DNA from: JANQPX01 sp965204405
GTDB taxonomy: Bacteria; Pseudomonadota; Alphaproteobacteria; Geminicoccales; Geminicoccaceae
Assembly (NCBI GenBank): GCA_965204405.1
Contig: CBDBEN010000003.1
Span: 620,001-684,000 of the forward strand
DNA length: 64,000 nucleotides
Direction: 5' to 3'
Part shown: positions 35,443 to 44,169 of the stretch, one piece after another
Position numbering within the stretch: position 1 is the stretch's first letter
Layout: each line of letters starts with the position of its first letter
Translations under genes and position numbers: made by a program
Notes under the pieces: model-generated
Told to the model about the DNA's origin: nothing
Databases searched by the model: none
The model's input: the letters and a program-made list of their open reading frames with translations, nothing else

Positions 35443-35657
35443 GGCGTGCTTCCCATCGTTCATAGGTCGGATGATCCCGTTTATGCCTGATATAGTTTTG
35501 GATGATACAATTTTTTCCAGCCGGCAAAACCAGGGCAGTCGACGTCGCGGATCAATCGGGCCATGTTACAGCGTCAGGGTTTAGAAAATGTCGGTCTTCC
35601 CGCTGTCTTTGGTCAAAAACGGCGCTAAAAATGGGGGATGATTGCGGGGAGGTATCA

Positions 35658-36152
35658 TTGAGCCGGCTAGACAGCTTTATTAGGCGCCTGGAAGCCCAGC
35701 GCGCCTGCCTCGATATGGCGGTACAGGCGATCGACGGCCTGCCTGGACCAGTGTTCGAGCTTGGCCTCGGCAACGGCCGGACATACGACCATTTGCGCCA
35801 AGCCATGCCGGAACGGGATATTTTCGTGTTCGAACGCGAGGTTCGGGCGCATCCCGACTGCATCCCCAATGACGATCATCTCATTCTCGGCAGCATCGAG
35901 GAAACACTACCGGCTGCCACTCGCCGGTTTGCCAACGAGGCGGTTCTGGTCCACAGCGATATCGGTACCGGTGATGCCGAGAGAAATCAAAGACTTGCTG
36001 CCTGGCTCGGCCAGTCTCTTCCTGGCCTACTGAAGGACGGTGCCTGGGTTGTCGGCGATCAGGCACTGAATACGCCGCATCTGTTCTCCCAGCCCCTGCC
36101 AAGCGGAATCGCTCCCGATCGATATTTTGTTTATCGGCACAGATCGTCGTGA
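35658..36152 (+). CDS. SAM-dependent methyltransferase-like protein
   Basis: This 164-residue protein begins SRLDSFIRRLEAQRACLD and carries a class I SAM-binding motif, VFELGLGNGRTYDHLR. The acidic end of strand 2 (IFVFEREVRAHPD) and a strand-4 VHSDIGTGDAERN follow. This matches a compact alphaproteobacterial methyltransferase family without assigned substrate. The TTG at 35658 is chosen because GGGGAGG lies 5 bases upstream and the family begins at SRLD; an in-frame upstream ATG at 35502 would add about 50 unrelated residues. Confidence 0.75.
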   Translation: MSRLDSFIRRLEAQRACLDMAVQAIDGLPGPVFELGLGNGRTYDHLRQAMPERDIFVFEREVRAHPDCIPNDDHLILGSIEETLPAATRRFANEAVLVHSDIGTGDAERNQRLAAWLGQSLPGLLKDGAWVVGDQALNTPHLFSQPLPSGIAPDRYFVYRHRSS

Positions 36153-36254
36153 CAATAGTCACATGACGTTAATTCTTCTGGTTGTATGGTAACTGAGGCG
36201 TCTCTTGTTTAGCGTTGCTGTTTCATGTTTTTCTGGTTGGGGGACAAGTGATAG

Positions 36255-37091
36255 ATGACCAACCAAGATGAATTTTGGGTCCGTTTTTGGGGAGTCAGAG
36301 GCACCGTGCCTTGTCCTGGCCCCGATACCGTTCGCTATGGCGGAAATACGTCCTGTATCGAGATTATGTGCGGCGGCGAATGCCTCATTTTCGATGCTGG
36401 AACCGGTATTCGAGCCCTAGGTTCGAGCCTCGCAGGCAAGACTGGCCTAAACGCCCATATTTTTCTCACCCACACCCATATCGATCACATCAACGGCTTC
36501 CCTTTCTTCCGACCTGCCTACAATCCCAATAACTGTTTCGAGATTTGGACGGGTCACCTATCTGCACGCCAGGGTGGCTTGCAGAAAGTTTTGTCTAGCC
36601 TGATGAGCGGCCCGATTTTCCCCGTGCCGATCGATATCATGCATGCCTGCATAGCGTTTCATGATTTCGGGGCAGGCGAAAGCCTTGAGCCGATCCCTGG
36701 CGTCAAGCTCAGAACCGCGTCGCTCAATCATCCTCAGGGCGCTACCGGATATCGGGTTGATTTCGCCGGCAAGTCGATTTGCTATGTGACCGATACCGAG
36801 CACCAGGAGGGCATACTAGACAAGAATATACTAGGTTTGATCGATCGCGCTGATCTGGTGATTTATGACAGCACCTACACTGATGAGGAATACGCCCAGT
36901 TTCGGACATGGGGCCATTCAACCTGGCGAGAGGGACTCAAGCTTTGCGATGTTGCTGGCGTCAAGACGTTTGTCGCATTTCACCATGACCCGGAGCATGA
37001 CGACCTATTCATGGATGGTATTGCCACTCAGCTGGAACGCATGCGGCCAGGATCGATCGTCGCCAAGGAAGGCATGGTCCTCCGGCCCTAG
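36255..37091 (+). CDS. MBL-fold metallo-hydrolase
   Basis: This 278-residue protein has a metallo-beta-lactamase fold resembling PhnP and cAMP phosphodiesterase-type members. The metal motif HTHIDHINGFPFF is present, with the conserved N-terminus VRFWGVRGTVPCPGPDTVRYGGNT and further ligands in SLNHPQGATGYR, CYVTDTEH and FHHDPEHDD. Members hydrolyse phosphodiesters or cyclic nucleotides; the substrate is unknown. It is a single gene between two methyltransferase genes. Confidence 0.85.
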   Translation: MTNQDEFWVRFWGVRGTVPCPGPDTVRYGGNTSCIEIMCGGECLIFDAGTGIRALGSSLAGKTGLNAHIFLTHTHIDHINGFPFFRPAYNPNNCFEIWTGHLSARQGGLQKVLSSLMSGPIFPVPIDIMHACIAFHDFGAGESLEPIPGVKLRTASLNHPQGATGYRVDFAGKSICYVTDTEHQEGILDKNILGLIDRADLVIYDSTYTDEEYAQFRTWGHSTWREGLKLCDVAGVKTFVAFHHDPEHDDLFMDGIATQLERMRPGSIVAKEGMVLRP

Positions 37092-37250
37092 TGGAATGTC
37101 CACGTCACTTGAATTTCGGCATTCTAAGAGAGGGTATCCCATTGAGTCAGTGCGTTGGTGTGTTGTGAGGATTCGGAATTCGAGAAGCATCTATATTCAA
37201 CGAACAGCCGGCGATGTCTTGGTGTCGTCTGGAATGATCACAGACCAACC

Positions 37251-38084
37251 ATGCTGAGCAGAAGCCGGCGTCGACGGTTGATGATGGGGCTCTCCACCGT
37301 CCTTGGCCTCGGCGAGAAAGGGTTCTTTCTTCCATACCGCTACGCAGCGTCTGTTCGGCCCATTGCCTATCCGGGCTTGGAGATACTTTTCGATAAGGCA
37401 AGACCGCAGTTCGAGGCCCTTCTCAACCAGATTGAAGCACTATGTTACGACATACTTGCCCTACCTGGCGGAGCGGCGAAAGCCCGGTTCGATCAATCCT
37501 GGTTTCCGGGATTGGACGGTCTGGCAGCCTATGTGATCGTTCGCAATCGTCGCCCGTCCCGGATTGTCGAGATCGGTTCGGGGCATTCCACGCGCTTCAT
37601 GGCCGCTGCTATCCAGAAGGAAAAGCTGAAGACACATTTGGTGTGCATCGACCCCGCTCCCCGGGCTGCTCTCGATCACCTTGATGTCCAATGGCGCTCT
37701 TCGGTGCTACAGAGTGCGCCACCTTCCGACATTGCGGCACTGCAAGCGGGTGATGTTCTGTTTATCGATTCCAGCCATCTGCTCATGCCCGGAACCGATG
37801 TCGACTACCTTATTGGTCATGTCTTGCCGAACCTGGCGAGTGGCGTCTATGTCCATATCCACGATATTTTTCTGCCAGATCCGTATCCCGCCTCCTGGGC
37901 ATGGCGAGGCTACAACGAGCAATCAGCGATTGCAGCTCTCTTGCAGAGCGAGGGCTATAGCCTGATCTTCGCCAGCCATTATGTCGCGACACGCCTGACC
38001 GAACACTTGAAAGGAAGCCCCTTCAAAGAACTCGATATTGGCTCGATAAAACTGCAGAGCAGCCTATGGCTACAAAAACGTTAA
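37251..38084 (+). CDS. Class I SAM-dependent methyltransferase
   Basis: This 277-residue protein has a SAM-binding motif IVEIGSGHSTRFMAAAI, an acidic strand-2 end (LVCIDPAPR), DVLFIDSSHLLMPGTDVDYL and VHIHDIFLPDPYP. The last elements are typical of a family related to the cephalosporin hydroxylase/methyltransferase 24 group often linked to polysaccharide or secondary metabolism. The ATG at 37251 is chosen because the upstream residues are unrelated to the family and the body starts with LSRSRRRRLMMGL. Substrate unknown. Confidence 0.78.
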   Translation: MLSRSRRRRLMMGLSTVLGLGEKGFFLPYRYAASVRPIAYPGLEILFDKARPQFEALLNQIEALCYDILALPGGAAKARFDQSWFPGLDGLAAYVIVRNRRPSRIVEIGSGHSTRFMAAAIQKEKLKTHLVCIDPAPRAALDHLDVQWRSSVLQSAPPSDIAALQAGDVLFIDSSHLLMPGTDVDYLIGHVLPNLASGVYVHIHDIFLPDPYPASWAWRGYNEQSAIAALLQSEGYSLIFASHYVATRLTEHLKGSPFKELDIGSIKLQSSLWLQKR

Positions 38085-38186
38085 AGCGAAGCCAACCCGC
38101 CTCAAGCTCCAAGGGACGGAACGCCCAGATCGTCACATCGCAGGCAGTCGGGATCTTATCCAAAAGACTTGAAAGCCGGCAAAAAC

Positions 38187-39119
38187 TCAAACCACGCGTG
38201 TTAAGAGGTCCTTGCCCGCGGCATAGGCATCGAGATTGGCCAGCATCAGCTCACCCATAGCACGGCGCGTATCAACGGTGCCGCTGGCGATATGGGGGGT
38301 GAGCACGACGCGGTCGCTCGCGACCAGCTCGGCGGGAACGTTTGGTTCGTCGGCGAAAACGTCGAGGGCGGCACCGGCGATGGCACCCGTCTCGATAGCC
38401 TTTACAAGAGCCGGCTCATCAACAATCGAGCCGCGGGCGATGTTGACCAACATCCCGTCCTTGCCCAAAGCCTTAAGCACATCGGCATTAATGAGATTGG
38501 AGGTGCTGCTGCTCGCGGCGGCCGCAACGATCAACACATCCACAGCCGCGGCAAGGGCCACTGGCGACGAATGGCTTTCATAACCAACGCCCGCTTGCTC
38601 GATGGCATCATGATAGGCGATCTGGACGTCGAAGCCTTCTAACCTCCTGGCAATCGCCTTGCCAATACGGCCGAGTCCGAGGATGCCGAAACGGAGAGCG
38701 GAAAACTTCCGGCCGAGCCCAAGGTTGTCGTTCAACCAACCTCCGGTTCTTACGAACTGATCTCCTTCGCTGATTTTCCGAGTGAGCGAAAGTGAGAGAC
38801 CGATGGCGAGGTCGGCAACATCGGCAGTAAGGACGTCGGGGGTGTTCGAGACCTGAATCTTGCGCGCCTTGGCCATCTCCAGGTCGACCTTGTCGAAGCC
38901 GACGCCGTTGATCGCAATCATTTCGAGGCTTGGCAATCGGCTGATCACATCGGCAGGTGCACCCAGATGACCGCCGGTAACCACGGCTCGAATATCTCCG
39001 GCGATCCTATCGAGTTTGGGATCCGTCATGTCGAAGACCGGATGGACCTGGTAGTTGGCCTCAAGTGTCGCCTGGATCTCTGGCATCAGGGGGCAGCGCA
39101 ACAGGACGGGGACCGACAT
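38187..39119 (-). CDS. D-isomer-specific 2-hydroxyacid dehydrogenase (GhrB-like)
   Basis: This 310-residue NAD(P)H-dependent dehydrogenase has the Rossmann motif GILGLGRIGKAIARRLEGF. Catalytic Arg lies in VNIARGSIVDEPALV, Glu in DVFADEPNVP and His in TPHIASGTVDTR. It resembles glyoxylate/hydroxypyruvate/2-ketogluconate reductases. ATG 39119 has GGAGA upstream at a good distance. Its neighbours are idonate and gluconate genes, so reduction of 2-ketogluconate is an attractive role, but this is inferred from context. Confidence 0.85.
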   Translation of the reverse strand: MSVPVLLRCPLMPEIQATLEANYQVHPVFDMTDPKLDRIAGDIRAVVTGGHLGAPADVISRLPSLEMIAINGVGFDKVDLEMAKARKIQVSNTPDVLTADVADLAIGLSLSLTRKISEGDQFVRTGGWLNDNLGLGRKFSALRFGILGLGRIGKAIARRLEGFDVQIAYHDAIEQAGVGYESHSSPVALAAAVDVLIVAAAASSSTSNLINADVLKALGKDGMLVNIARGSIVDEPALVKAIETGAIAGAALDVFADEPNVPAELVASDRVVLTPHIASGTVDTRRAMGELMLANLDAYAAGKDLLTRVV

Positions 39120-39252
39120 GATGATTTCTCCATTTGTTTCTGGACTCATGGCACGACCGCAACGAAAGCTTAGCCTTGAGAAACGTCTAAGCTCTTAACT
39201 CCAACTAGTGACCCTCCAACGGGCATGACAACCAAATGCTGTGAACGTTCCA

Positions 39253-40008
39253 CTAGAGCGTCGCCAGGACGCCGCCATCGACATAGATGATGTGGCCATT
39301 GATGAAACTCGATGCTTCGGAAGCGAGAAAAATGCAAGCGCCCTGCAACTCTTCCACCTTACCCCACCGCGCGGCCGGGGTCCGGTTCTTGAGCCAAGCG
39401 TCAAAGTCCGGATTGTCGATCAGGGCCTGGTTCAACGGCGTCTCGAAGTAGCCGGGACCGATGCCGTTGATCTGGAGCCCGTGGCGTGCCCAGTCTGTGC
39501 ACATGCCTTTGGTCAGATTTTTTACAGCCCCCTTGGAGGCCGTGTAGGGTGCGATGGAGTAACGGGCGGCCTCGCTCTGGAGACTTGCGATATTAATGAT
39601 CTTACCCTGGTTACGAGTGATCATGTGCTTGGCGACCGCCTGGCTGACGATGAACACCCCATCAACATTGGTACGCATCAGCTCATGCCAGGTCTCCAGG
39701 GGGAACTCTTCAAGTGGCTGACGCCGCTGAATGCCAGCATTGTTGATCAGGATGTCGATTGGTCCTTCTGCCTGCTCGATCTTCCCGACGGCGGCCTGGA
39801 CGGCCTCCTGATCGGCAATGTCAAAAACATAGCCGACCGCACCTTCGATCGTGCTGACGGCTTTATCGAGCTTATCTTTGGACCTCCCGTTCAGGACAAC
39901 TTTGGCACCAGCGGCAGCCAGGCCCATTGCGAGGCTCAAGCCTATCCCCTGAGACGAGCCGGTAATCAGGGCACGTTTGCCTGTGAGGTCGAAGAGCCGT
40001 ATCGACAT
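39253..40008 (-). CDS. idnO: SDR oxidoreductase, gluconate 5-dehydrogenase type
   Basis: This 251-residue classical short-chain dehydrogenase has the cofactor motif ITGSSQGIGLSLAMGLA, the NNAG motif and the catalytic set Ser (IASLQSEAA), Tyr and Lys (YTASKGA). IdnO-type enzymes interconvert 5-ketogluconate and gluconate. The assignment is supported by the divergent L-idonate 5-dehydrogenase gene and nearby gluconokinase. It reads away from a GntR-type operator at 40061-40074. Confidence 0.85.
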   Translation of the reverse strand: MSIRLFDLTGKRALITGSSQGIGLSLAMGLAAAGAKVVLNGRSKDKLDKAVSTIEGAVGYVFDIADQEAVQAAVGKIEQAEGPIDILINNAGIQRRQPLEEFPLETWHELMRTNVDGVFIVSQAVAKHMITRNQGKIINIASLQSEAARYSIAPYTASKGAVKNLTKGMCTDWARHGLQINGIGPGYFETPLNQALIDNPDFDAWLKNRTPAARWGKVEELQGACIFLASEASSFINGHIIYVDGGVLATL

Positions 40009-40060
40009 GCCGTCCTGCTCCGCTTTCGTTCTTTCTTGTCAAATCTGCTGCCAAGATGCA

Positions 40061-40074
40061 TGTTATCGATAACA
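40061..40074. promoter_or_regulatory. GntR-type operator TGTTATCGATAACA
   Basis: This 14-bp perfect palindrome, preceded by A, matches the known E. coli GntR/IdnR box (ATGTTA-N4-TAACAT) closely. It lies between the divergent idnO-like and idnD-like genes, 53 bases from the idnO start. The LacI-family regulator at 41318 is the probable binder. Confidence 0.72.
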
Positions 40075-40217
40075 AATCAAGCTTGTTCTCAGTATTTTTG
40101 GGGTGGACGCGGGACGAGCTCTCTCCGGCGCCAGACCACCAGAGAAGGTCAGTATCTGGTTGAGGCGGCCAGTACCGACGTTTTGGGACAGGACAAGCAT
40201 CAGGCAGGAGATCATCG

Positions 40218-41255
40218 ATGCGTGCGTTGCAGATTCATGCCGCCAAGGACCTTCGTTTGGCAGATATTGCCGTTCGCCCCCTCGAGGCTGATGAGGTTCG
40301 TGTAGCGGTAAAGTCGGGGGGAATATGCGGCTCAGATCTTGCCTACTATTTCAAGGGCCGGGTCGGCGACTTCGCCCTTCAAGAGCCGATGACGCTTGGC
40401 CATGAAGTGGCGGGTGAAGTCGTTGAGGTTGGCGAAAGGGTCGAGACACCAGCGGTCGGCGATGCGGTTGCAGTCAACCCAAGCAGGCCATGCATGGTTT
40501 GCCGGGACTGTTTGAGTGGCCGGAGCAATCTTTGCAGGAACGTCCTGTTCTATGGGAGTGCGGCGCGCATGCCTCATGTGCAAGGTGCGTTTAGCGAACT
40601 CGCCATTGCCCGCGCCGATCAGTGCCATGTCATCCCGACCTCCATGCCCCCCTCGATCGCGGCCATGTCGGAACCGCTCGCAGTAGCTCTTCACGCGGTC
40701 AAGCGGGCGGGCGATCTACTCGGCCGTAATGTCGTGATAGCCGGTGCCGGTCCCATCGGCCTGCTGGTGGCTCTTGCAGCGATGCAGGCTGGCGCCGGTA
40801 GCATATCGATCTTCGATCTCGCGAATCCACCGCTCGAAAAAGCCCTGGAGATAGGTGTTGACCGAGCTTACTGCGTCAGCGGCGCTAATGATCCGCTCAA
40901 GCCATTCGAGGCGAATAAAGGGGCTTTCGATGTCGCATTCGAAGCGACGGGAGCCTTGCCGGCACTTGCCTCCTTACTGCGGGTGACGCGTCCTGGCGGC
41001 CGGGTCGTCCAGATCGGCATGCTACCACCAGGCGAAGTTGCGGTTGCTGCCAATCTCCTGATGGCGCAGGAAATCGACTATCTCGGTTCGTTCAGATTTC
41101 ACGAAGAGTATGAGATGGCGGTCCACTTCCTGACCACCAGCAAAATCGATGTCGCGCCGCTGATCACCGCCGAATTTGCCCTGAGCGAGGCTACTAAAGC
41201 TTTCGAGACCGCAGCCGATCGCGAGCAGGCGATTAAAGTTCAGATCAGGTTCTGA
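40218..41255 (+). CDS. idnD: L-idonate 5-dehydrogenase
   Basis: This zinc alcohol dehydrogenase-family enzyme of 345 residues oxidises L-idonate to 5-ketogluconate. Catalytic zinc ligands lie in SGGICGSDLAYY and MTLGHEVAGEV; the structural zinc cysteines are in CMVCRDCLSGRSNLC. The NAD-binding loop is VVIAGAGPIGLLVALAAM. The ICGSDL..YF pattern matches idonate dehydrogenases. It is divergent from idnO and followed by the LacI regulator and gluconokinase. Confidence 0.88.
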   Translation: MRALQIHAAKDLRLADIAVRPLEADEVRVAVKSGGICGSDLAYYFKGRVGDFALQEPMTLGHEVAGEVVEVGERVETPAVGDAVAVNPSRPCMVCRDCLSGRSNLCRNVLFYGSAARMPHVQGAFSELAIARADQCHVIPTSMPPSIAAMSEPLAVALHAVKRAGDLLGRNVVIAGAGPIGLLVALAAMQAGAGSISIFDLANPPLEKALEIGVDRAYCVSGANDPLKPFEANKGAFDVAFEATGALPALASLLRVTRPGGRVVQIGMLPPGEVAVAANLLMAQEIDYLGSFRFHEEYEMAVHFLTTSKIDVAPLITAEFALSEATKAFETAADREQAIKVQIRF

Positions 41256-41317
41256 GCGTTGAGCGGAAGCGTGGAATTTCAGGGGCGGGATGGGTGCATC
41301 ATGAAGGCCGACGCTTA

Positions 41318-42355
41318 GTGGCCGCCAAACCGACCATGCGCGACGTTGCCAAGATTGCCGGCGTGTCGAGTATGACCGTTTCCCGAGTTCTGGCACAGCC
41401 GGATTTAGTTGCGGAGAGCACGCGAGAGAAAGTGACACGCGCGATCGATAGGCTCGGTTATGTTCCCGATTTGACTGCCAGCAGCCTATCCAGCAGGAAA
41501 AGCGGCTTTATAGCCACCATCCTGCCAAGCCTGAGTAATATCAACTTTGCCGAAACCGCTGGTGGCTTGACCGAGAGTCTGCGCAGTGCCGGATTTCAAA
41601 TGCTAATCGGCTATACCAACTATCGAGTCGATGAGGAGGAAAACCTGGTACGGGCGATGTTGGCGCGCCGGCCGGAAGGCATTGTGCTGTCGGGTGGCCA
41701 TCACACCGAAAAAACCGCGCAGCTTCTGGCCGCTGCGGATATCCCAGTGGTCGAGGTTTGGGACCTTCCGGCAGAGCCGATCGGGCACGTGGTCGGTTTT
41801 TCCAATTTTGATGCCGGCAGGGCCATGACCAAGCGGCTGATCAAGCTTGGATATCAACACATCGCCTTTCTTGGCCCGCCGGAAAATGAGTCTGGCTTTC
41901 GCGATTTCCGCGGCGATGAGCGCCTTGCAGGCTACGTCAGCGCACATATGGAGGCGGGACGATCGAGCGATCTGGTGATCCGCCATGGTCGCGGACCTGT
42001 CTCGTTCACCCATGGCGCCGAGAGCCTTGCTGCCTTGCTTGCCAGGCATGGCGATGTCGACGCTATCTTCGCAGTAAGCGACCTCTCGGCTGTGGGAGCG
42101 TTGATGGAATGCAAAAGGCGGGGCATTAGGGTGCCGGAGGATCTCGCAATTGCTGGATTCGGCGATTTCGAGATCGGCGGCCAGACCGTTCCCTCCCTGA
42201 CGACGGTCAAGGTTGATACCATTGGCATCGGTGAGCGTGCCGGTCGACTTCTGCTCAAGATCCTGGCTCAGCCAAAGCACGACTTGGCGATGACCCGCGA
42301 AACGATCGACCTCGGCTTCGAACTGATCGAACGCCAATCGACACTGCTCAATTGA
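41318..42355 (+). CDS. LacI-family regulator, GntR/IdnR type
   Basis: This repressor has an N-terminal LacI helix-turn-helix (MRDVAKIAGVSSMTVSRVL) and a periplasmic-binding-protein-like sensor domain ending in GIGERAGRLLLKIL and TIDLGFELIERQSTLL. It likely senses gluconate, idonate or their phosphates. The start is uncertain: GTG 41318 places six residues before the HTH; GTG 41294 and ATG 41336 are alternatives. It lies between idnD and gluconokinase, and a GntR-type operator is upstream of idnD, so it probably controls this island. Confidence 0.87.
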   Translation: MAAKPTMRDVAKIAGVSSMTVSRVLAQPDLVAESTREKVTRAIDRLGYVPDLTASSLSSRKSGFIATILPSLSNINFAETAGGLTESLRSAGFQMLIGYTNYRVDEEENLVRAMLARRPEGIVLSGGHHTEKTAQLLAAADIPVVEVWDLPAEPIGHVVGFSNFDAGRAMTKRLIKLGYQHIAFLGPPENESGFRDFRGDERLAGYVSAHMEAGRSSDLVIRHGRGPVSFTHGAESLAALLARHGDVDAIFAVSDLSAVGALMECKRRGIRVPEDLAIAGFGDFEIGGQTVPSLTTVKVDTIGIGERAGRLLLKILAQPKHDLAMTRETIDLGFELIERQSTLLN

Positions 42356-42373
42356 GGGCTGGAAAGGGAAACG

Positions 42374-42904
42374 ATGACCGCAATTATTGTCATGGGCGTT
42401 TGCGGAACGGGCAAGACCACTGTTGGTGAAGGCGCTGCCAAGGAGCTGAGCTGTCCGTTTCTCGAAGGTGATCACTTTCATCCACAGGAAAATGTCGAGA
42501 AAATGCGCGCCGGCATCCGCCTAGATGACGATGATCGCTGGCCCTGGCTAGAAAGACTTGGCCAGGAGATCGGCAAGCAGGCCGCTGGAGATAGACTGGT
42601 GATTGCGGCATGTTCTGCGCTGAAACGCAGCTATCGCGACCGGCTCCGTGTCATTGTAGGCGAGGATGTCTTTTTCATCCTCCTTGATGGCGACGCCCAG
42701 CTTATCAGAACTAGAATGTCAGCACGCAACGATCATTATATGCCGCCTACACTGCTAGACAGCCAACTCGCAATTCTCGAACGGCCGCAAGAAGATGAAC
42801 GATCAATGTCATTCGACGTAGCTGACAACCCGGTTGATCTGATCGCCAGGATAGCATCAGCGATTTCCGCCTTTCGTGATGGATCGCACGTCCAGGACAG
42901 TTGA
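42374..42904 (+). CDS. gntK: Gluconokinase
   Basis: This 176-residue kinase phosphorylates gluconate to 6-phosphogluconate. The P-loop is IVMGVCGTGKTTVGEGAA, followed by the gluconokinase signature FLEGDHFHPQENVEKMRAGI and LDDDDRWPWLERL. ACSALKRSYRDRLR is also diagnostic. It sits 18 bases after the LacI regulator and completes the route from idonate or gluconate into the pentose phosphate or Entner-Doudoroff pathway. Confidence 0.94.
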   Translation: MTAIIVMGVCGTGKTTVGEGAAKELSCPFLEGDHFHPQENVEKMRAGIRLDDDDRWPWLERLGQEIGKQAAGDRLVIAACSALKRSYRDRLRVIVGEDVFFILLDGDAQLIRTRMSARNDHYMPPTLLDSQLAILERPQEDERSMSFDVADNPVDLIARIASAISAFRDGSHVQDS

Positions 42905-43227
42905 TCTGCCTAAACAATCGTCAGCTGAGGTTGCCCTACACCATCACTACCCTCGCTACGGGAAGCAATCGTAGCCAAACTAATGTTTGGATAGTCTGGC
43001 AATCGTATGGTCGGCGGTGGCCGCCGAAGTCAACGCGGCAGCAAGCGGAGCCCGCATCAACGGTCTATTGAAAGGAGCATTAAGACCATCTTGTCCGCAG
43101 AGGCATCATCCCATGTCAAACCACCAGGCAGTAGAAACGAATGAGTTAAAAGCCAGTTTGGCTGGTATATATGCAAAGATAAGATATATCTTTTCCGAGG
43201 CAGCAAAGCTTCGAAACGAGGTGAGAG
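42905..43227. other. Gap with a 12-bp palindrome
   Basis: This 323-base gap between gluconokinase and the HMG-CoA lyase gene holds no supportable gene. A perfect palindrome, AAGATATATCTT (43181-43192), lies 35 bases upstream of the lyase start, overlapping its probable promoter, and could be an operator. Confidence 0.4.
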
Positions 43228-44166
43228 ATGATACGACCGACCAAGGTTCTGGTAGGTGAAGTTGGACCGAGGGACGGGTTGCAGATCGAGACCGATTTCA
43301 TCCCGACAGCAACCAAGATCGATCTCATCAACCAACTGATCGACGCCGGTTTGAAAGAGATCGAATATTCATCCTTCGTCTCACCACGCGCCGTCCCTCA
43401 GCTTGCCGATGCAGCCGATGTTCTTGCGGGCCTAAACCGTTCGACGGGCGTTCATCTGGTAGCACTGGTACCCAATGTGAAAGGCGCCACCCGTGCGATC
43501 GAGGCCGATGTCGACGAGATTCGTGTGTTTGTCTCTGCCTCCGAAAGCCACAATAAGAAAAATGTCAATCGCGCCATCGAGGACAGTCTTGAAGGCTTCG
43601 AGGAGGTAGCGAAGGTGGCGGCTTCCGCCGATATGCCTGTTAGCGGCGCAATCGCCACGTCATTCGGATGCCCCTTCGAGGGTGATGTTGCAGTTGAGCA
43701 GGTCGGCATGATTGCCAAACGGTTTCGCGAGATCGGAATGGTGGGCGTCGGCCTTGGCGACACCACAGGCATGGCCACGCCTCCCCTCGTGGCCGAGCGC
43801 TGCCGTTATCTCCAGGATCATGTCCCGGAAATGCCCATCACGCTGCATTTCCACAATACTCGAGGCATCGGGCTTGCCAATGTCATGGCTGGTTTGGAAG
43901 AAGGCATCGACCGCTATGAAAGCTCCTTTGCCGGTCTGGGTGGCTGCCCGTTCGCCCCAGGTGCCACCGGTAATATCTGCACCGAGGATCTGGTTTTTCT
44001 CCTCCATGAAATGGGGATCGAGACCGGGATCGATCTCGACAAACTATGCAACGTCGCAAGGCAGGTCGAGGAAGTGGTGGGCAGGACCTTGCCGGGACAA
44101 GTGATGAAAGCAGGACCAAGACTTCATCTGAGCAAGATGGATCAGGTGCGGACGGCGGTAGGCTGA
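43228..44166 (+). CDS. Hydroxymethylglutaryl-CoA lyase
   Basis: This 312-residue TIM-barrel lyase cleaves HMG-CoA or a related acyl-CoA to acetyl-CoA and a keto acid. The N-terminal GEVGPRDGLQ and the C-terminal signature GGCPFAPGATGN are those of HMG-CoA lyases, including the catalytic Cys; metal ligands lie in LHFHNTRG. It is followed after 3 bases by a CaiB/BaiF CoA-transferase gene. Such pairs occur in leucine and C5 dicarboxylate (citramalate/itaconate-type) catabolism, so the physiological substrate could be other than HMG-CoA. Confidence 0.9.
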   Translation: MIRPTKVLVGEVGPRDGLQIETDFIPTATKIDLINQLIDAGLKEIEYSSFVSPRAVPQLADAADVLAGLNRSTGVHLVALVPNVKGATRAIEADVDEIRVFVSASESHNKKNVNRAIEDSLEGFEEVAKVAASADMPVSGAIATSFGCPFEGDVAVEQVGMIAKRFREIGMVGVGLGDTTGMATPPLVAERCRYLQDHVPEMPITLHFHNTRGIGLANVMAGLEEGIDRYESSFAGLGGCPFAPGATGNICTEDLVFLLHEMGIETGIDLDKLCNVARQVEEVVGRTLPGQVMKAGPRLHLSKMDQVRTAVG

Positions 44167-44169
44167 TCA

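Noticed and set aside
39241..40305. Long forward open frame (about 350 codons) opposite the SDR gene
   Set aside because: It is antisense to a clear gluconate 5-dehydrogenase gene, has no family motif and no ribosome site; it arises from codon bias of the real gene.
42987..43259. Short forward frame running into the HMG-CoA lyase gene
   Set aside because: Starts at TTG without a ribosome site, overlaps the real gene start and matches nothing.
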